Shown here: piece after piece, positions 56,413 through 64,000 of the stretch
Numbering within the stretch: the first letter of the stretch is position 1
How the letters are laid out: each line of letters begins with the position of its first letter
NCBI GenBank assembly: GCA_942492125.1
Contig: CALODM010000013.1
Coordinates: forward strand, 248,001-312,000
Source of the DNA: BCD1 sp942492125
Lineage (GTDB): Bacteria > Bacteroidota > Bacteroidia > Chitinophagales > Saprospiraceae
DNA length: 64,000 bases
Direction of reading: 5' to 3'
Notes under the pieces: model-generated
Databases searched by the model: none
What the model was told of the DNA's origin: nothing
The model's input: only the letters and a program-made list of their open reading frames with translations
Translations under genes and position numbers: made by a program

Positions 56413-56835
56413 ATGCAGTTTTTTAAAAGAAACGATCATTTGAACAGGAGTCTGACTCGCATTGAGGAGGCTGTTAGCGATGATTTGGCACTATTGCTGG
56501 AATTTGGCCCCGAATATTTTGAAACCCACGAACTGTACAGCTTTCTTCATCAATTGGACGATCAGACTGAAAAAGTATTTTTTCTGAGAAGAATGCTCAT
56601 AGCCACGGGGTTCATCGTTGTCGTTTGCCTGACTACGGCCATTTATTCCTTCATGACAGATCACTTGTTTTTTGGTTACGTTTTCCTGTTTTTCATACCC
56701 CTCTTTGCCGGCATGTCTGCCATGATCCTCTATCGCTTCCAAAAGCGGTTCTCCACCTACCGCTTCACCGATCACCTCCGCATGCTCATCGAAACGGAGA
56801 TTGAGATTCGGAGCAAGGATATTTCGATACTTTAA
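56413..56835 (+). CDS. small two-helix membrane protein
   Basis: The ATG at 56413 gives 140 residues; the longer frame from 56329 starts inside the terminator. The N-terminal 60 residues are soluble and acidic (LTRIEEAVSDDLALLLEFGP). Two adjacent membrane helices follow (LIATGFIVVVCLTTAIYSFM and FGYVFLFFIPLFAGMSAMIL), then a basic/acidic cytoplasmic tail (RFTDHLRMLIETEIEIRSKD). No family is recognised. It precedes dinB by 148 bp. Confidence 0.7.
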   Translation: MQFFKRNDHLNRSLTRIEEAVSDDLALLLEFGPEYFETHELYSFLHQLDDQTEKVFFLRRMLIATGFIVVVCLTTAIYSFMTDHLFFGYVFLFFIPLFAGMSAMILYRFQKRFSTYRFTDHLRMLIETEIEIRSKDISIL

Positions 56836-56983
56836 ACTGGTTGCTGGTTACAATTTACTGGATGTTAGATTTTTTCGTTGGGGTAAAGACTTTTCGTAAC
56901 CTGCCTGACGACGTCTGGAGGCAGGTTTCAAATTCGTAATTCGTAATTTCCTATTGGTCATTCCATTTTTGTAATTTTACCCC

Positions 56984-58060
56984 ATGACCCGCAAGATCAT
57001 CCATATTGACATGGACGCCTTTTTTGCTTCGGTAGAACAGCGCGACAACCCTTCCCTCAAAGGAAAACCTGTTGTAGTAGGCGGGAGCGGCTCGCGAGGG
57101 GTCATCGCCGCGGCCAGTTATGAAGCCCGTGTTTTTGGGGTTCGTTCCGCGATGGCTTCAGCCAAAGCTATCCGCTTGTGTCCCAACCTCATTTTTGTCA
57201 AACACCGGTTTGAAGTATACCGGGAAGTTTCCCAGCAGATCAGGGAAATTTTCCATGAATACACAGACCTGGTGGAACCCTTGTCCCTGGATGAAGCCTA
57301 CCTGGATGTTACCGAAAATAAAAAAGGCCTGCGTTCCGCCATGAAGATAGCGATGGAAATACGAGCCAGGATAAAGGAGGAAACCCGGCTTACTGCTTCT
57401 GCCGGAGTGTCCTTTAATAAATTTCTGGCAAAGATTGCTTCCGACATCAACAAACCCGATGGGATGAAGGTCATTCTGCCTGAGGAAGCCGGTGCCTTTA
57501 TTGATCAGTTGAAAATCAATAAATTTCATGGTATCGGCAAGGTGACTGCCGAAAAAATGAAAAATATGGGTGTATTCACCGGGGCCGATCTGAAAAAACT
57601 CCCGGAGATTGAATTGGTACAGCGGTTTGGCAAGGCGGGCAGGCATTATTATAAAATTGTCCGCGCACAGGACGATCGTCCCGTTAATCCCAACCGGGTT
57701 CGGAAATCCATTGGTGCCGAACGCACCTATTCGGAGGATATTTCCTCCCTTTCTGAAAAGAAAGAACGGCTGAGGAAATTAGCCGGCATTGTTTATGACT
57801 ATATGAAAAAGACCGACAATTTTGGGCGCACTGTCAGCATCAAAGTCCGCAACGATGCATTTAAAACCATCACCCGCAGCCGTTCCTTTAATGGTGAAGT
57901 CCGCGACCTCAAGCAAATCATTTCGGTGGCCCATGAATTACTTGAAGGCAGCCTGGAAGGCTTTGAAAAAGTTCGTTTACTGGGCCTTACGGTTTCCAAC
58001 CTCGAAAAAGAACATTCGCATGAGGGGATACAGTTGAGTTTTGAATTTGAGGATGATTGA
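56984..58060 (+). CDS. dinB: DNA polymerase IV (Y-family)
   Basis: The 358-residue translesion polymerase carries the catalytic motifs IIHIDMDAFFASVEQRDNP (residues 4-22, metal Asp and steric gate Phe region) and PLSLDEAYLDVTE (about 99-111). A helix-hairpin-helix follows (KFHGIGKVTAEKMKNMGVF), then the little-finger domain. It lacks a clear C-terminal beta-clamp pentapeptide of the classic form; the tail is GIQLSFEFEDD, in which QLSFEF probably serves as clamp motif. DinB enzymes insert bases opposite damage at low fidelity. No LexA-like operator was recognised upstream. Confidence 0.95.
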   Translation: MTRKIIHIDMDAFFASVEQRDNPSLKGKPVVVGGSGSRGVIAAASYEARVFGVRSAMASAKAIRLCPNLIFVKHRFEVYREVSQQIREIFHEYTDLVEPLSLDEAYLDVTENKKGLRSAMKIAMEIRARIKEETRLTASAGVSFNKFLAKIASDINKPDGMKVILPEEAGAFIDQLKINKFHGIGKVTAEKMKNMGVFTGADLKKLPEIELVQRFGKAGRHYYKIVRAQDDRPVNPNRVRKSIGAERTYSEDISSLSEKKERLRKLAGIVYDYMKKTDNFGRTVSIKVRNDAFKTITRSRSFNGEVRDLKQIISVAHELLEGSLEGFEKVRLLGLTVSNLEKEHSHEGIQLSFEFEDD

Positions 58061-58342
58061 CCGAAGGTCAGGTTTCAAGTTGTTCCAAATGGTTTCAATG
58101 CTCGCGCTGCTCGCTGTTTCACATTGTTTAAGTAATCGCGTTGCTCGTTAGTTCAAATGGTTTTGATAAATGTTAACCTTAACAATCAGAAACCATCTTG
58201 AAACCAATTGAAACAATCTGAAACCATAACTTCCCGCCCCTCGGAACTTTTCCTCATTTCAGTCTGTTTCCATAAAATCGATCAATTCTGCCATACAAAA
58301 GCAAAAAAAAATGCCCTTTTGGAAAAAATAATTTCCTTTGGC
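58061..58342. repeat. gap with imperfect long inverted repeat of GGTTTCAA type
   Basis: GGTTTCAAGTTGTTCC and GGTTTCAATG elements near 58070-58102 are mirrored by several GAAACC/TTGAAACC elements at about 58188-58226. Two GCTCGC-rich stretches lie between. No coding potential is seen. Confidence 0.5.
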
Positions 58343-58372
58343 TTGGTTTTATTTAAAATGGCCGTATATTTG
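58343..58372 (+). promoter_or_regulatory. tRNA-Lys promoter
   Basis: TTG (58343-58345) and TATATTTG (58365-58372) are separated by 19 bases, an ideal Bacteroidota -33/-7 pair. The tRNA begins 29 bases after the -7 element. Confidence 0.7.
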
Positions 58373-58401
58373 CATCGCTTTTGAAAAAAAGCACACCGAA
58401 T

Positions 58402-58474
58402 GATTCCGTAGCTCAGTCGGTAGAGCACTTGACTTTTAATCAAGGGGTCCTGGGTTCGAACCCCAGCGGGATCA
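58402..58474 (+). tRNA. tRNA-Lys (anticodon TTT)
   Basis: The 7-bp acceptor GATTCCG/CGGGATC (one G-U), D arm GCTC/GAGC, anticodon stem CTTGA/TCAAG with loop CTTTTAA (anticodon TTT) and T arm CTGGG-TTCGAAC-CCCAG are all intact. The terminal CCA is apparently not fully encoded (ACCG follows). Confidence 0.95.
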
Positions 58475-58490
58475 CCGAAGTAAAAATCAT

Positions 58491-58527
58491 AAGTCCTTGT
58501 TTATCAATGCGCAAGGGCTTTTTTTTT
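58491..58527 (+). terminator. terminator of tRNA-Lys
   Basis: AAGTCCTTG (58491-58499) pairs with CAAGGGCTT (58512-58520, one G-U), followed by nine consecutive Ts. Confidence 0.88.
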
Positions 58528-58790
58528 ATTGGTGGTCAGGTTGTTATTTACCGCTAACTCATCCGATCAATCCGCCTCCTATTTGTGCTTTGTTGTGCTT
58601 AATTGCGCCTAATCTTCTAACCTTTTCTGACTTATTTCTGACTTTTTGATCATTGTCTGACCAGAATAGTAGAAATACCTTATATATATACCAAGTGGTG
58701 GGCAGTTTGGAGGATTAGACTGGCAAAATCATAAAAAAAGCCGTAATTTTGAACTTAGTGGAAAATAACGTCTAAAAAAAGCGAACCTTT

Positions 58791-59084
58791 GTGAAACTAA
58801 GTAAGAAAAACATAGAAAGAATTAAAGCCTATCTCAAAGACAAGCCTGTTGTCAAAGCCTATTTATTTGGTTCTTACTTAAGAGGTGATGCGAAAAAGGG
58901 AAGCGACATAGACCTTTTGGTCGAATTGGATTATAGTCAATATATTGGTCTGGAGTTTATCCAAATGAAAATTGAGCTGGAAGAACTATTGAAACAAGAA
59001 GTTGATCTAGTTTCAGCCAATGGAATCTCCAGGCTTGTTAAGCCCTTTATAGATAAGGAAAAAGAACTCATCTATGCAAGATAG
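58791..59084 (+). CDS. MNT-type nucleotidyltransferase (minimal nucleotidyltransferase, MntA-like)
   Basis: The 97-residue protein (GTG start) has the minimal nucleotidyltransferase signature FGSYLRGDAKKGSDIDLLVEL (split: GS about residues 27-28, DID about 39-41). In MntA/HepT pairs the MNT protein is the antitoxin that adds AMP to the HEPN toxin. The following HEPN gene overlaps by 11 bp, as in intact modules. The catalytic GSx10DxD is complete, so the antitoxin may still fold and act even though its partner is damaged. Confidence 0.9.
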   Translation: MKLSKKNIERIKAYLKDKPVVKAYLFGSYLRGDAKKGSDIDLLVELDYSQYIGLEFIQMKIELEELLKQEVDLVSANGISRLVKPFIDKEKELIYAR

Positions 59085-59316
59085 GCTTGGCGATAAGGTA
59101 CGGCTTCAACATGCCCTTGAAGCAATTTCCAAAATTCAGGAATACATTGAAGGAGAAACGGCAGAAAGTTTTGCTAAAAAATCAATGGTTTTAGATGCTT
59201 GCTTGCGGCAATTTCAAATAATTGGGGAAGCTTGCAACAAGGTTAGTAAAGCGTTGCAGGAAGAATCTGATTTTTCCAAATCATTAACTATTTTAAATGA
59301 CTTCCTAAGGTCTTGA
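59074..59316 (+). pseudogene. truncated HEPN toxin (HepT-like, DUF86)
   Basis: The 80-residue frame matches the first two thirds of HepT: RLQHALEAISKIQEYIEG and DACLRQFQIIGEACNKVS. It then reads unrelated residues (SKSLTILNDFLRS) to a stop. HepT proteins are about 110-115 residues, and the missing part holds the catalytic R-x4-6-H RNase motif and the tyrosine that MntA modifies. No continuation exists in the other frames, so this is a deletion, not a frameshift. Toxic RNase activity is not expected. Confidence 0.8.
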
Positions 59317-59630
59317 AAATCATTTCTTACTATGTCAATATTCTGGCAGGTCGATCTGTCATTACCAAAAAAATCCAAGTTAATAATTAATCTGAGCCGC
59401 TCGAGCCGTAGTCCGTATTGATGGCCAAATGGTACCCAATGGTAATGACGAGGTCTAACTTTTCCCGGATTATTTAACCGGGCTTTTAACCTTAAGGGTA
59501 TTTGAATTGCCAGAATTGCATCCGACGTTCCTTCAATTGAAAATAACTCCTGGGTTTCAGGTGAATCGTCTTTTTCACAACTCAAAAATGTCAATATAAA
59601 AACGGCTAATAGTAATAATGAATTTTTCAT
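59214..59630 (-). pseudogene. 5' part of a lipoprotein gene, probably fused to antisense of the HEPN gene
   Basis: The N-terminus is a clear lipoprotein signal (MKNSLLLLAVFILTFLSC, then EKDDS). After about 90 residues the frame runs antisense through the HEPN gene (59214-59316), which cannot be its native end. The simplest reading is that a deletion joined two truncated genes near 59317-59340. The middle sequence (IPLRLKARLNNPGKVRPRHY) matches no family I know. Confidence 0.45.
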
Positions 59631-59757
59631 AATGATTTATTTAATAACTGATTAAATAATAACCAAGTATGGAAAACCCCTGCCTAATTGGTTAAATTAA
59701 TTTAAGAGATATTTATTCCTCTATTTTTTTTGCTTGTTGCTGTCCGGTGATGGTTGA

Positions 59758-61887
59758 TTATATTGTAATAATTGTCTTGACAAAAGACTGCTCATTAATT
59801 TGGAGGCGTATGGTGTAAATGCCTTTTGGTAAATGTGTAAGATCTATGCTTTTTTTAATATTCCCTGCAGGTAATTGCCCTAAATCCAGCCTGGATTGTA
59901 ATTGTCCGAGTTGGTTATAAATGAAGGCATCGACCTTTGAAGTTTTCTTTACAATAAAATCCAGCGTAGTAAAGTTTTCAGCGGGATTTGGGTAGATGGA
60001 AAAATCAGGCTTTGTCTCAACGTCTGAAAATGTAGCATTCGGTATTTCCGGGGAATAAGAGAACACCCCGTATCGATTGCTCGCCCACCATAAAGTGCCA
60101 TCGTCATCAAATTTTATATAGGAGCTATTAGATGAAAAATTATTGGGAACATCCCCGATACTGAGGTTGCCCCATACTCCATCCTGAAAAGTCGTAACGC
60201 CATATTGGTGGGAGAAATATAGTTTTCCCGCAGCATCGCTGTCAATGGAATGTACTGAGTAATTTTCTATTTCATTGATATTGTCAATCACAGGATTAGT
60301 CCATTCGGACCCATCAAATCTAAGGGCTCCGGCTTGGCGTGAACGGATCCACACATTTCCGGAAGCATCAAAATGGAAATCTCCGGCGGGTTGATTTATG
60401 GCAGGATATTCACTATTGGTATAGGTAGTCCAGGTACCGTCAGTAGCAACTTTTTGTATGGCCGCTTCTCCCTCCCAATTGAAGGAAGCGATCCATAAAT
60501 GATCATTGGCATCCACCCCAAGACCGGATATGATCAAGTCAGCTATGGGCGAATTATTCGTGTTATACGCTGAAATGAGGCCATTGTCAATTATGTAAAC
60601 CTGGGAAACACCAAGTACATAAATTTTACCCTCAGCATCTATTGAGATTTGGCTGCAAGGTTCAGATTTCTCCAATATCCAGGTACTACCATCAAAATGA
60701 TAAAGCCCTGCATTGGTAGCAATCCAGATGTTATCATCTGCCAGAAAAAGAATATCGCCTACCAATGGCCAAAGCCCCAGGTTAGCGGGTAACTGAAGAG
60801 AAGACCAATTACCATCAGTATCCACCACGGCAATACTGTTGCTGGAGGTGGTCATGAGGAAGTACATATGACCATTATGGCCTTTGTGAATTTTATATAC
60901 ATTGTTGTACTCTATACTATGTTGGGAAATACTGGTCGATAGAATATTGCCATCATCATAAACAGAAAGATAGATGTTGTAATTGAGCCAATGATTGTTC
61001 TGCTCGTCAATGTGGAAGAAGGAAGTGTTATTATCAAATGCCTCTGTCTGGGGATCCGTTTGTTGATTCCAGGAATTACCTTCAAGTTTGAACAGGCCAT
61101 CATATAGTGTGTTGAAGTAAATATTTCCATCAACATCTTCTGTAAACCCGATTATTTGTGAGCCATTGAGTCCTCCGTTATCGATTGTTGTCCACTGAGT
61201 TCCATCAAAATGGCCGATACGCTCCAGGTCTCCGGCAAAATACAGGTCTCCGGAACTGCTGAAAAATAAATCCGCATCAAGGTAGGCAAGCAGTTGGGTA
61301 GTGTCTGAAATGTTTGACCATTCGCCGTCAACATATTTATAAACATCATTTGTTGCGACAAAAACCTCTCCCTGACTGTTTATTTCAATGTCCCAGGCTT
61401 CAAAAAAGTCAGGCCCAAACTCATCCTCGTCGTATTGGGACCAGTATTCGCCCTGTCTGTGAAAAACACCATCGGAAGTTGCCAGCCAAAAATCTCCATC
61501 AGGTCCTATCTTGAAATCATATAGTTTGGTGTTCTCATTGATTCCTTCGTTCTCGGGAATAGTGAGGTCATAAAAATCTGTACCATCAAATCTACTTAGA
61601 ATCATATCGTAGGTGCCTATCCAGTGCTGACCGTCAGGCGATTGAGTAATGGTTTGAATGTGATTATTGGTCAGGTTGGCATTTGCCTTATTGAAAATTG
61701 CTTTTTCAAGCGTTACTTTATTCATCACTACCAGCCCCGCATCGGTAGCCAGGAGTAGCTCATCCCCCGTATCCACTAAATCATTGATCTTTTGCTGGCT
61801 TTGATAGGATATCCATTCTTGTGCGTTCACGGAATTCAGCACAAACACTCCAGCAGCCAGTAAGCATATCGTTTTTAAGAAGTTCAT
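59758..61887 (-). CDS. secreted propeller protein with T9SS sorting domain
   Basis: The start at 61887 gives a signal peptide (MNFLKTICLLAAGVFVLNSV); the frame from 61905 adds six residues. The 709-residue product has many two-component-regulator-propeller-like repeats of about 40-50 residues (DGQHWIGTYDMILSRFDGTD, DGDFWLATSDGVFHRQG, DDNIWIATNAGLYHFDGSTW). These predict one or two beta propellers over about residues 25-620. The last 80 residues are a T9SS type A sorting domain (FSIYPNPAENFTTLDF, then LPKGIYTIRLQINEQSFVK). It is therefore expected to be exported across the outer membrane and anchored or released. Its ligand is unknown; no sensor kinase domain is fused, unlike hybrid two-component propeller proteins. 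Confidence 0.88.
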   Translation of the reverse strand: MNFLKTICLLAAGVFVLNSVNAQEWISYQSQQKINDLVDTGDELLLATDAGLVVMNKVTLEKAIFNKANANLTNNHIQTITQSPDGQHWIGTYDMILSRFDGTDFYDLTIPENEGINENTKLYDFKIGPDGDFWLATSDGVFHRQGEYWSQYDEDEFGPDFFEAWDIEINSQGEVFVATNDVYKYVDGEWSNISDTTQLLAYLDADLFFSSSGDLYFAGDLERIGHFDGTQWTTIDNGGLNGSQIIGFTEDVDGNIYFNTLYDGLFKLEGNSWNQQTDPQTEAFDNNTSFFHIDEQNNHWLNYNIYLSVYDDGNILSTSISQHSIEYNNVYKIHKGHNGHMYFLMTTSSNSIAVVDTDGNWSSLQLPANLGLWPLVGDILFLADDNIWIATNAGLYHFDGSTWILEKSEPCSQISIDAEGKIYVLGVSQVYIIDNGLISAYNTNNSPIADLIISGLGVDANDHLWIASFNWEGEAAIQKVATDGTWTTYTNSEYPAINQPAGDFHFDASGNVWIRSRQAGALRFDGSEWTNPVIDNINEIENYSVHSIDSDAAGKLYFSHQYGVTTFQDGVWGNLSIGDVPNNFSSNSSYIKFDDDGTLWWASNRYGVFSYSPEIPNATFSDVETKPDFSIYPNPAENFTTLDFIVKKTSKVDAFIYNQLGQLQSRLDLGQLPAGNIKKSIDLTHLPKGIYTIRLQINEQSFVKTIITI

Positions 61888-62096
61888 AGTTATTATATTT
61901 TCCATAGTTTTTGAAAATGGTGATCGTGAAATTCAAGGTTTATATCCTTTTGTGGGCACAAATCTATCACTATATCCTTGAGGCTACAAGTATAAAAATG
62001 TTTATAAATAAGGTTTCTAAATTGATTTAAATTTCTATTTTGTCCTTTTTATAAAGGCTTTTTAATTATTTTAATAAGGATTCAATTTTTATTTAG

Positions 62097-63575
62097 ATGA
62101 AAAGACCCTCCACATTTTTATTTGACTTGATAAAATCCCTAACAAAATCTGAAAAACGCTATGTAAGCGTTCAGGCCGGTTCGGGAGCAAAGGATTATTT
62201 GCAACTGATGGATGCCCTGATCGCCCAGAAGACCTATGATGAGGATAAGCTGATAGAGGATAACGAAGGCGCTAATTTTATCAGGCACCTTGCGGTCAAT
62301 AAGCAATACCTTTATGAACTACTGCTGAAATTACTGACTCACTTCGGTCAAAAAACATTAGAAGATAAAGTCTTTCAAAAAATTACAGCCGCCAATGTTT
62401 TAATGGGTAAAGGGTTGTTTGCCGCAGCCAATAGCGAGTTGCGAAAAGGTCAAAAAATAGCAGAGAAATATGAATTGTTTGAGCTGCAAATAATACTTTG
62501 TAATATTGAAAAAAGAATGCTCTCCGGGCAACAACTCAAAAAGAAAGTTGAGGAAATAAGTGATAAGATTTTTAATGTAGAGAAGAATTGTCTGGAACAA
62601 TTAAACAACACAAACGAATATTGGTACCTTACTCAACAGATCGTTCAGTTTCAAAGGCGGCATCAGAAAATTCAAAACAAGGAACAACGAAAGTACGTCG
62701 AAAGACTTATAAGCTCCCCTAAGTTCCAGTCTGAATCTCATGCGACCAACTTTAAAAGCAAGTTATATTATTATCAAGCCAAGGCCACTTATCAATTTAT
62801 GTTAGGCAATGTGGAGAAGGCCTACGAGATCAACAAGTCTTTCCTTGACCTGTTAGAAGCCAGGTCCCACTTTTTAAGGCTCTATGCCGAACGCTATCTG
62901 GCTACGTTGAATAATATGTTGATTGACAGCCTGGTTATCGGAAAATATAATATTTTGAAGACCGGTATTGAACGTCTTGATATGACTTTGGAACGAGCAG
63001 AATTTAAAACGATCAAAAATATTGAATCGCGGGTTTTCAGGCAACGATATTTACTGCTTATCAACTGGAGTCTCAGACAAAAGGATTTTGAAAAAGCGAT
63101 GGATTGGATCCCACAGATCGAAAAAGGCCTTGAACAATTTGGAAAGAAAATAGAGAAGCATCACCATATCACTTTTTATTATTTGGTCGCCTACATACTT
63201 TTTCTGAATAAAAAGTATGGTGAGGCACTTAAATGGAATAATTTAATCCTGAACGACTCCAAAGAGGATGTCGTGAAAGAGATCTATTACTTCGCCAGAG
63301 TTCTTAATTTATTGATTCATTATGAGCTCGGTAATTATGCGCTTCTGGAATCTCTTTTGTTATCAACGCCAAAGTATCTAAGATCCAGAAGGCCAGTCTA
63401 TGAAACTGAAAAAGTTTTGTTCCGATACCTCGGTAAATTATTGAAGTCTATCGATGAGGCAGAAAAACAAAAAGCCCATACTGAATTTAGGGACAAGATT
63501 CATGATCTCTTTCAGCAACCCGGAGAAAAAAGAGTTTTTAATTATTTAGACTTGAGACTATGGGTAACTAATTAA
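62097..63575 (+). CDS. helical-repeat protein of unknown function
   Basis: The 492-residue soluble protein is almost entirely predicted alpha-helical with TPR-like pairs (AAANSELRKGQKIAEKYELF, FMLGNVEKAYEINKSFLDLL, LFLNKKYGEALKWNNLILND). The N-terminus (FDLIKSLTKSEKRYVSVQAG) is characteristic of a recurrent Saprospirales-type family in my reading. There is no signal peptide or membrane helix, so it is cytoplasmic. TPR proteins mediate protein contacts; no partner is suggested by the neighbourhood. It is divergent from the T9SS propeller gene, with 209 bp between starts. Confidence 0.8.
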   Translation: MKRPSTFLFDLIKSLTKSEKRYVSVQAGSGAKDYLQLMDALIAQKTYDEDKLIEDNEGANFIRHLAVNKQYLYELLLKLLTHFGQKTLEDKVFQKITAANVLMGKGLFAAANSELRKGQKIAEKYELFELQIILCNIEKRMLSGQQLKKKVEEISDKIFNVEKNCLEQLNNTNEYWYLTQQIVQFQRRHQKIQNKEQRKYVERLISSPKFQSESHATNFKSKLYYYQAKATYQFMLGNVEKAYEINKSFLDLLEARSHFLRLYAERYLATLNNMLIDSLVIGKYNILKTGIERLDMTLERAEFKTIKNIESRVFRQRYLLLINWSLRQKDFEKAMDWIPQIEKGLEQFGKKIEKHHHITFYYLVAYILFLNKKYGEALKWNNLILNDSKEDVVKEIYYFARVLNLLIHYELGNYALLESLLLSTPKYLRSRRPVYETEKVLFRYLGKLLKSIDEAEKQKAHTEFRDKIHDLFQQPGEKRVFNYLDLRLWVTN

Positions 63576-63612
63576 CCTATAGTTGCCGTTACCCCAAGCG
63601 TTAAGCAAAGCC

Positions 63613-63647
63613 CACAGGCCTGGCGAAACGCTGTCGCCAGGCCTGTG
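63613..63647. repeat. perfect 13-bp GC-rich inverted repeat
   Basis: CACAGGCCTGGCG (63613-63625) and its exact complement (63635-63647) flank a 9-base loop. It lies 38 bases after the helical-repeat gene without a T run, so it may be a weak terminator or a REP-like element. Confidence 0.6.
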
Positions 63648-63728
63648 AAATCTACCGCTAGCTTAATTTTCCTACGCTTAATTTGACAGAATGAGCATAC
63701 TGAGTTGAAGCCTGGAGTAGCGAAGTCG

Positions 63729-64000
63729 TCAATTCCTCCTCAATGAAATAAAATACAGCAAACAATAAACAGCAATGATTGCATCCAAAATGGCCGGGAT
63801 ATAAAAACCTTCAGAAAAAGAATGGGAAAAATTCAATACTGCAAGTAGCACCATGAAGGCTTTCTCGATCATGGCATACAGCATGATCGGATATCTCCAG
63901 GATTCCTTGAAAGCTGCAGCTATCATGAATAAACCCATCAGCAATACCATCATGCCCCAGTGCTGGACAAATATGGTGTATTCCTGCACCCAGTCTATTT
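63729..64000 (-). CDS. small multi-pass membrane protein (5' end beyond window)
   Basis: The frame is open from the right edge; a GTG at 63989 is possible but the preceding IDW codons look native, so the start probably lies outside. The visible 90 residues contain three hydrophobic helices (GMMVLLMGLFMIAAAF, IMLYAMIEKAFMVLLAVLNF, FYIPAILDAIIAVYCLLYFI) and end in a short basic tail (SLRRN). No family is recognised with confidence. Confidence 0.65.
   Translation of the reverse strand, partial: IDWVQEYTIFVQHWGMMVLLMGLFMIAAAFKESWRYPIMLYAMIEKAFMVLLAVLNFSHSFSEGFYIPAILDAIIAVYCLLYFISLRRN

Overview
The window looks like a chromosome segment from a Bacteroidota bacterium, most likely Saprospiria (Saprospiraceae/Lewinellaceae). 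Evidence for the phylum: two proteins end in type IX secretion (T9SS) sorting domains, one of them with SprB-like and HYR repeats; DUF3822 sits beside rsmD; promoters match the Bacteroidota -7 consensus TAnnTTTG; Shine-Dalgarno sequences are nearly absent; and a large alpha-2-macroglobulin and VPS10/BNR proteins are present. The lineage below phylum level is inference.

Layout. 1-6850: a PASTA membrane protein cut by the window edge, a DEAD-box helicase, a secreted VPS10/BNR propeller protein, a PAP2 remnant and a GNAT-like enzyme. 6913-14501: a giant T9SS-exported surface protein (about 2,529 aa once one frameshift is repaired), made of VCBS/FG-GAP repeats, an ASPIC/UnbV domain, about 15 cysteine-rich Ig-like units, SprB-like and HYR modules and a sorting domain. 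14754-15837: a molybdenum-cofactor pair (mocA-like plus truncated xdhC). 16040-17996: a hexaheme c-type cytochrome lipoprotein with a collagen-like linker and two CRP/FNR-like boxes upstream, then a fibre-protein remnant. 18076-21240: small housekeeping genes and tRNA-Arg(CCT). 21263-24410: a graveyard of insertion sequences with a decayed DDE transposase, a decayed IS110 copy, an intact IS110 transposase with a candidate bridge RNA, and a 14-bp minisatellite running into the 3' end of a Kir channel gene. 25437-33714: a lipoprotein, the macroglobulin and an alpha-L-fucosidase. 34049-45345: mostly core genes (ldh, HD protein, tsaD, DUF3822, rsmD, argS, glnS, pyrR, pyrB). 45527-51403: a giant hendecad coiled-coil protein, coaX, a candidate structured RNA and a secreted two-domain protein. 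51455-55402: rplT, rpmI, infC and clpC, with a strong terminator between clpC and infC. 55832-64000: a STAS antagonist, dinB, tRNA-Lys(TTT), an MNT/HEPN pair with a truncated HEPN, a second T9SS protein, a helical-repeat protein and a membrane protein cut by the edge.

How the genes work together. The envelope set (VPS10 protein, two T9SS proteins, macroglobulin, fucosidase, cytochrome lipoprotein, coiled-coil protein) suggests a surface-active organism that handles polymers. The translation genes (argS, glnS, infC-rpmI-rplT, two tRNAs, tsaD, rsmD) and the pyrimidine pair pyrR-pyrB are ordinary core functions. Two frameshifts, in the giant adhesin and in rsmD, both fall at homopolymer runs; rsmD is normally conserved, so base-call errors are a serious possibility.

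No complete novel defence or biosynthetic system is evident. The most promising unexplained signals are the nested-hairpin RNA candidate upstream of coaX, the IS110 bridge-RNA candidate, the attenuator-like hairpin before infC and the tandem CRP-like boxes at the cytochrome gene.
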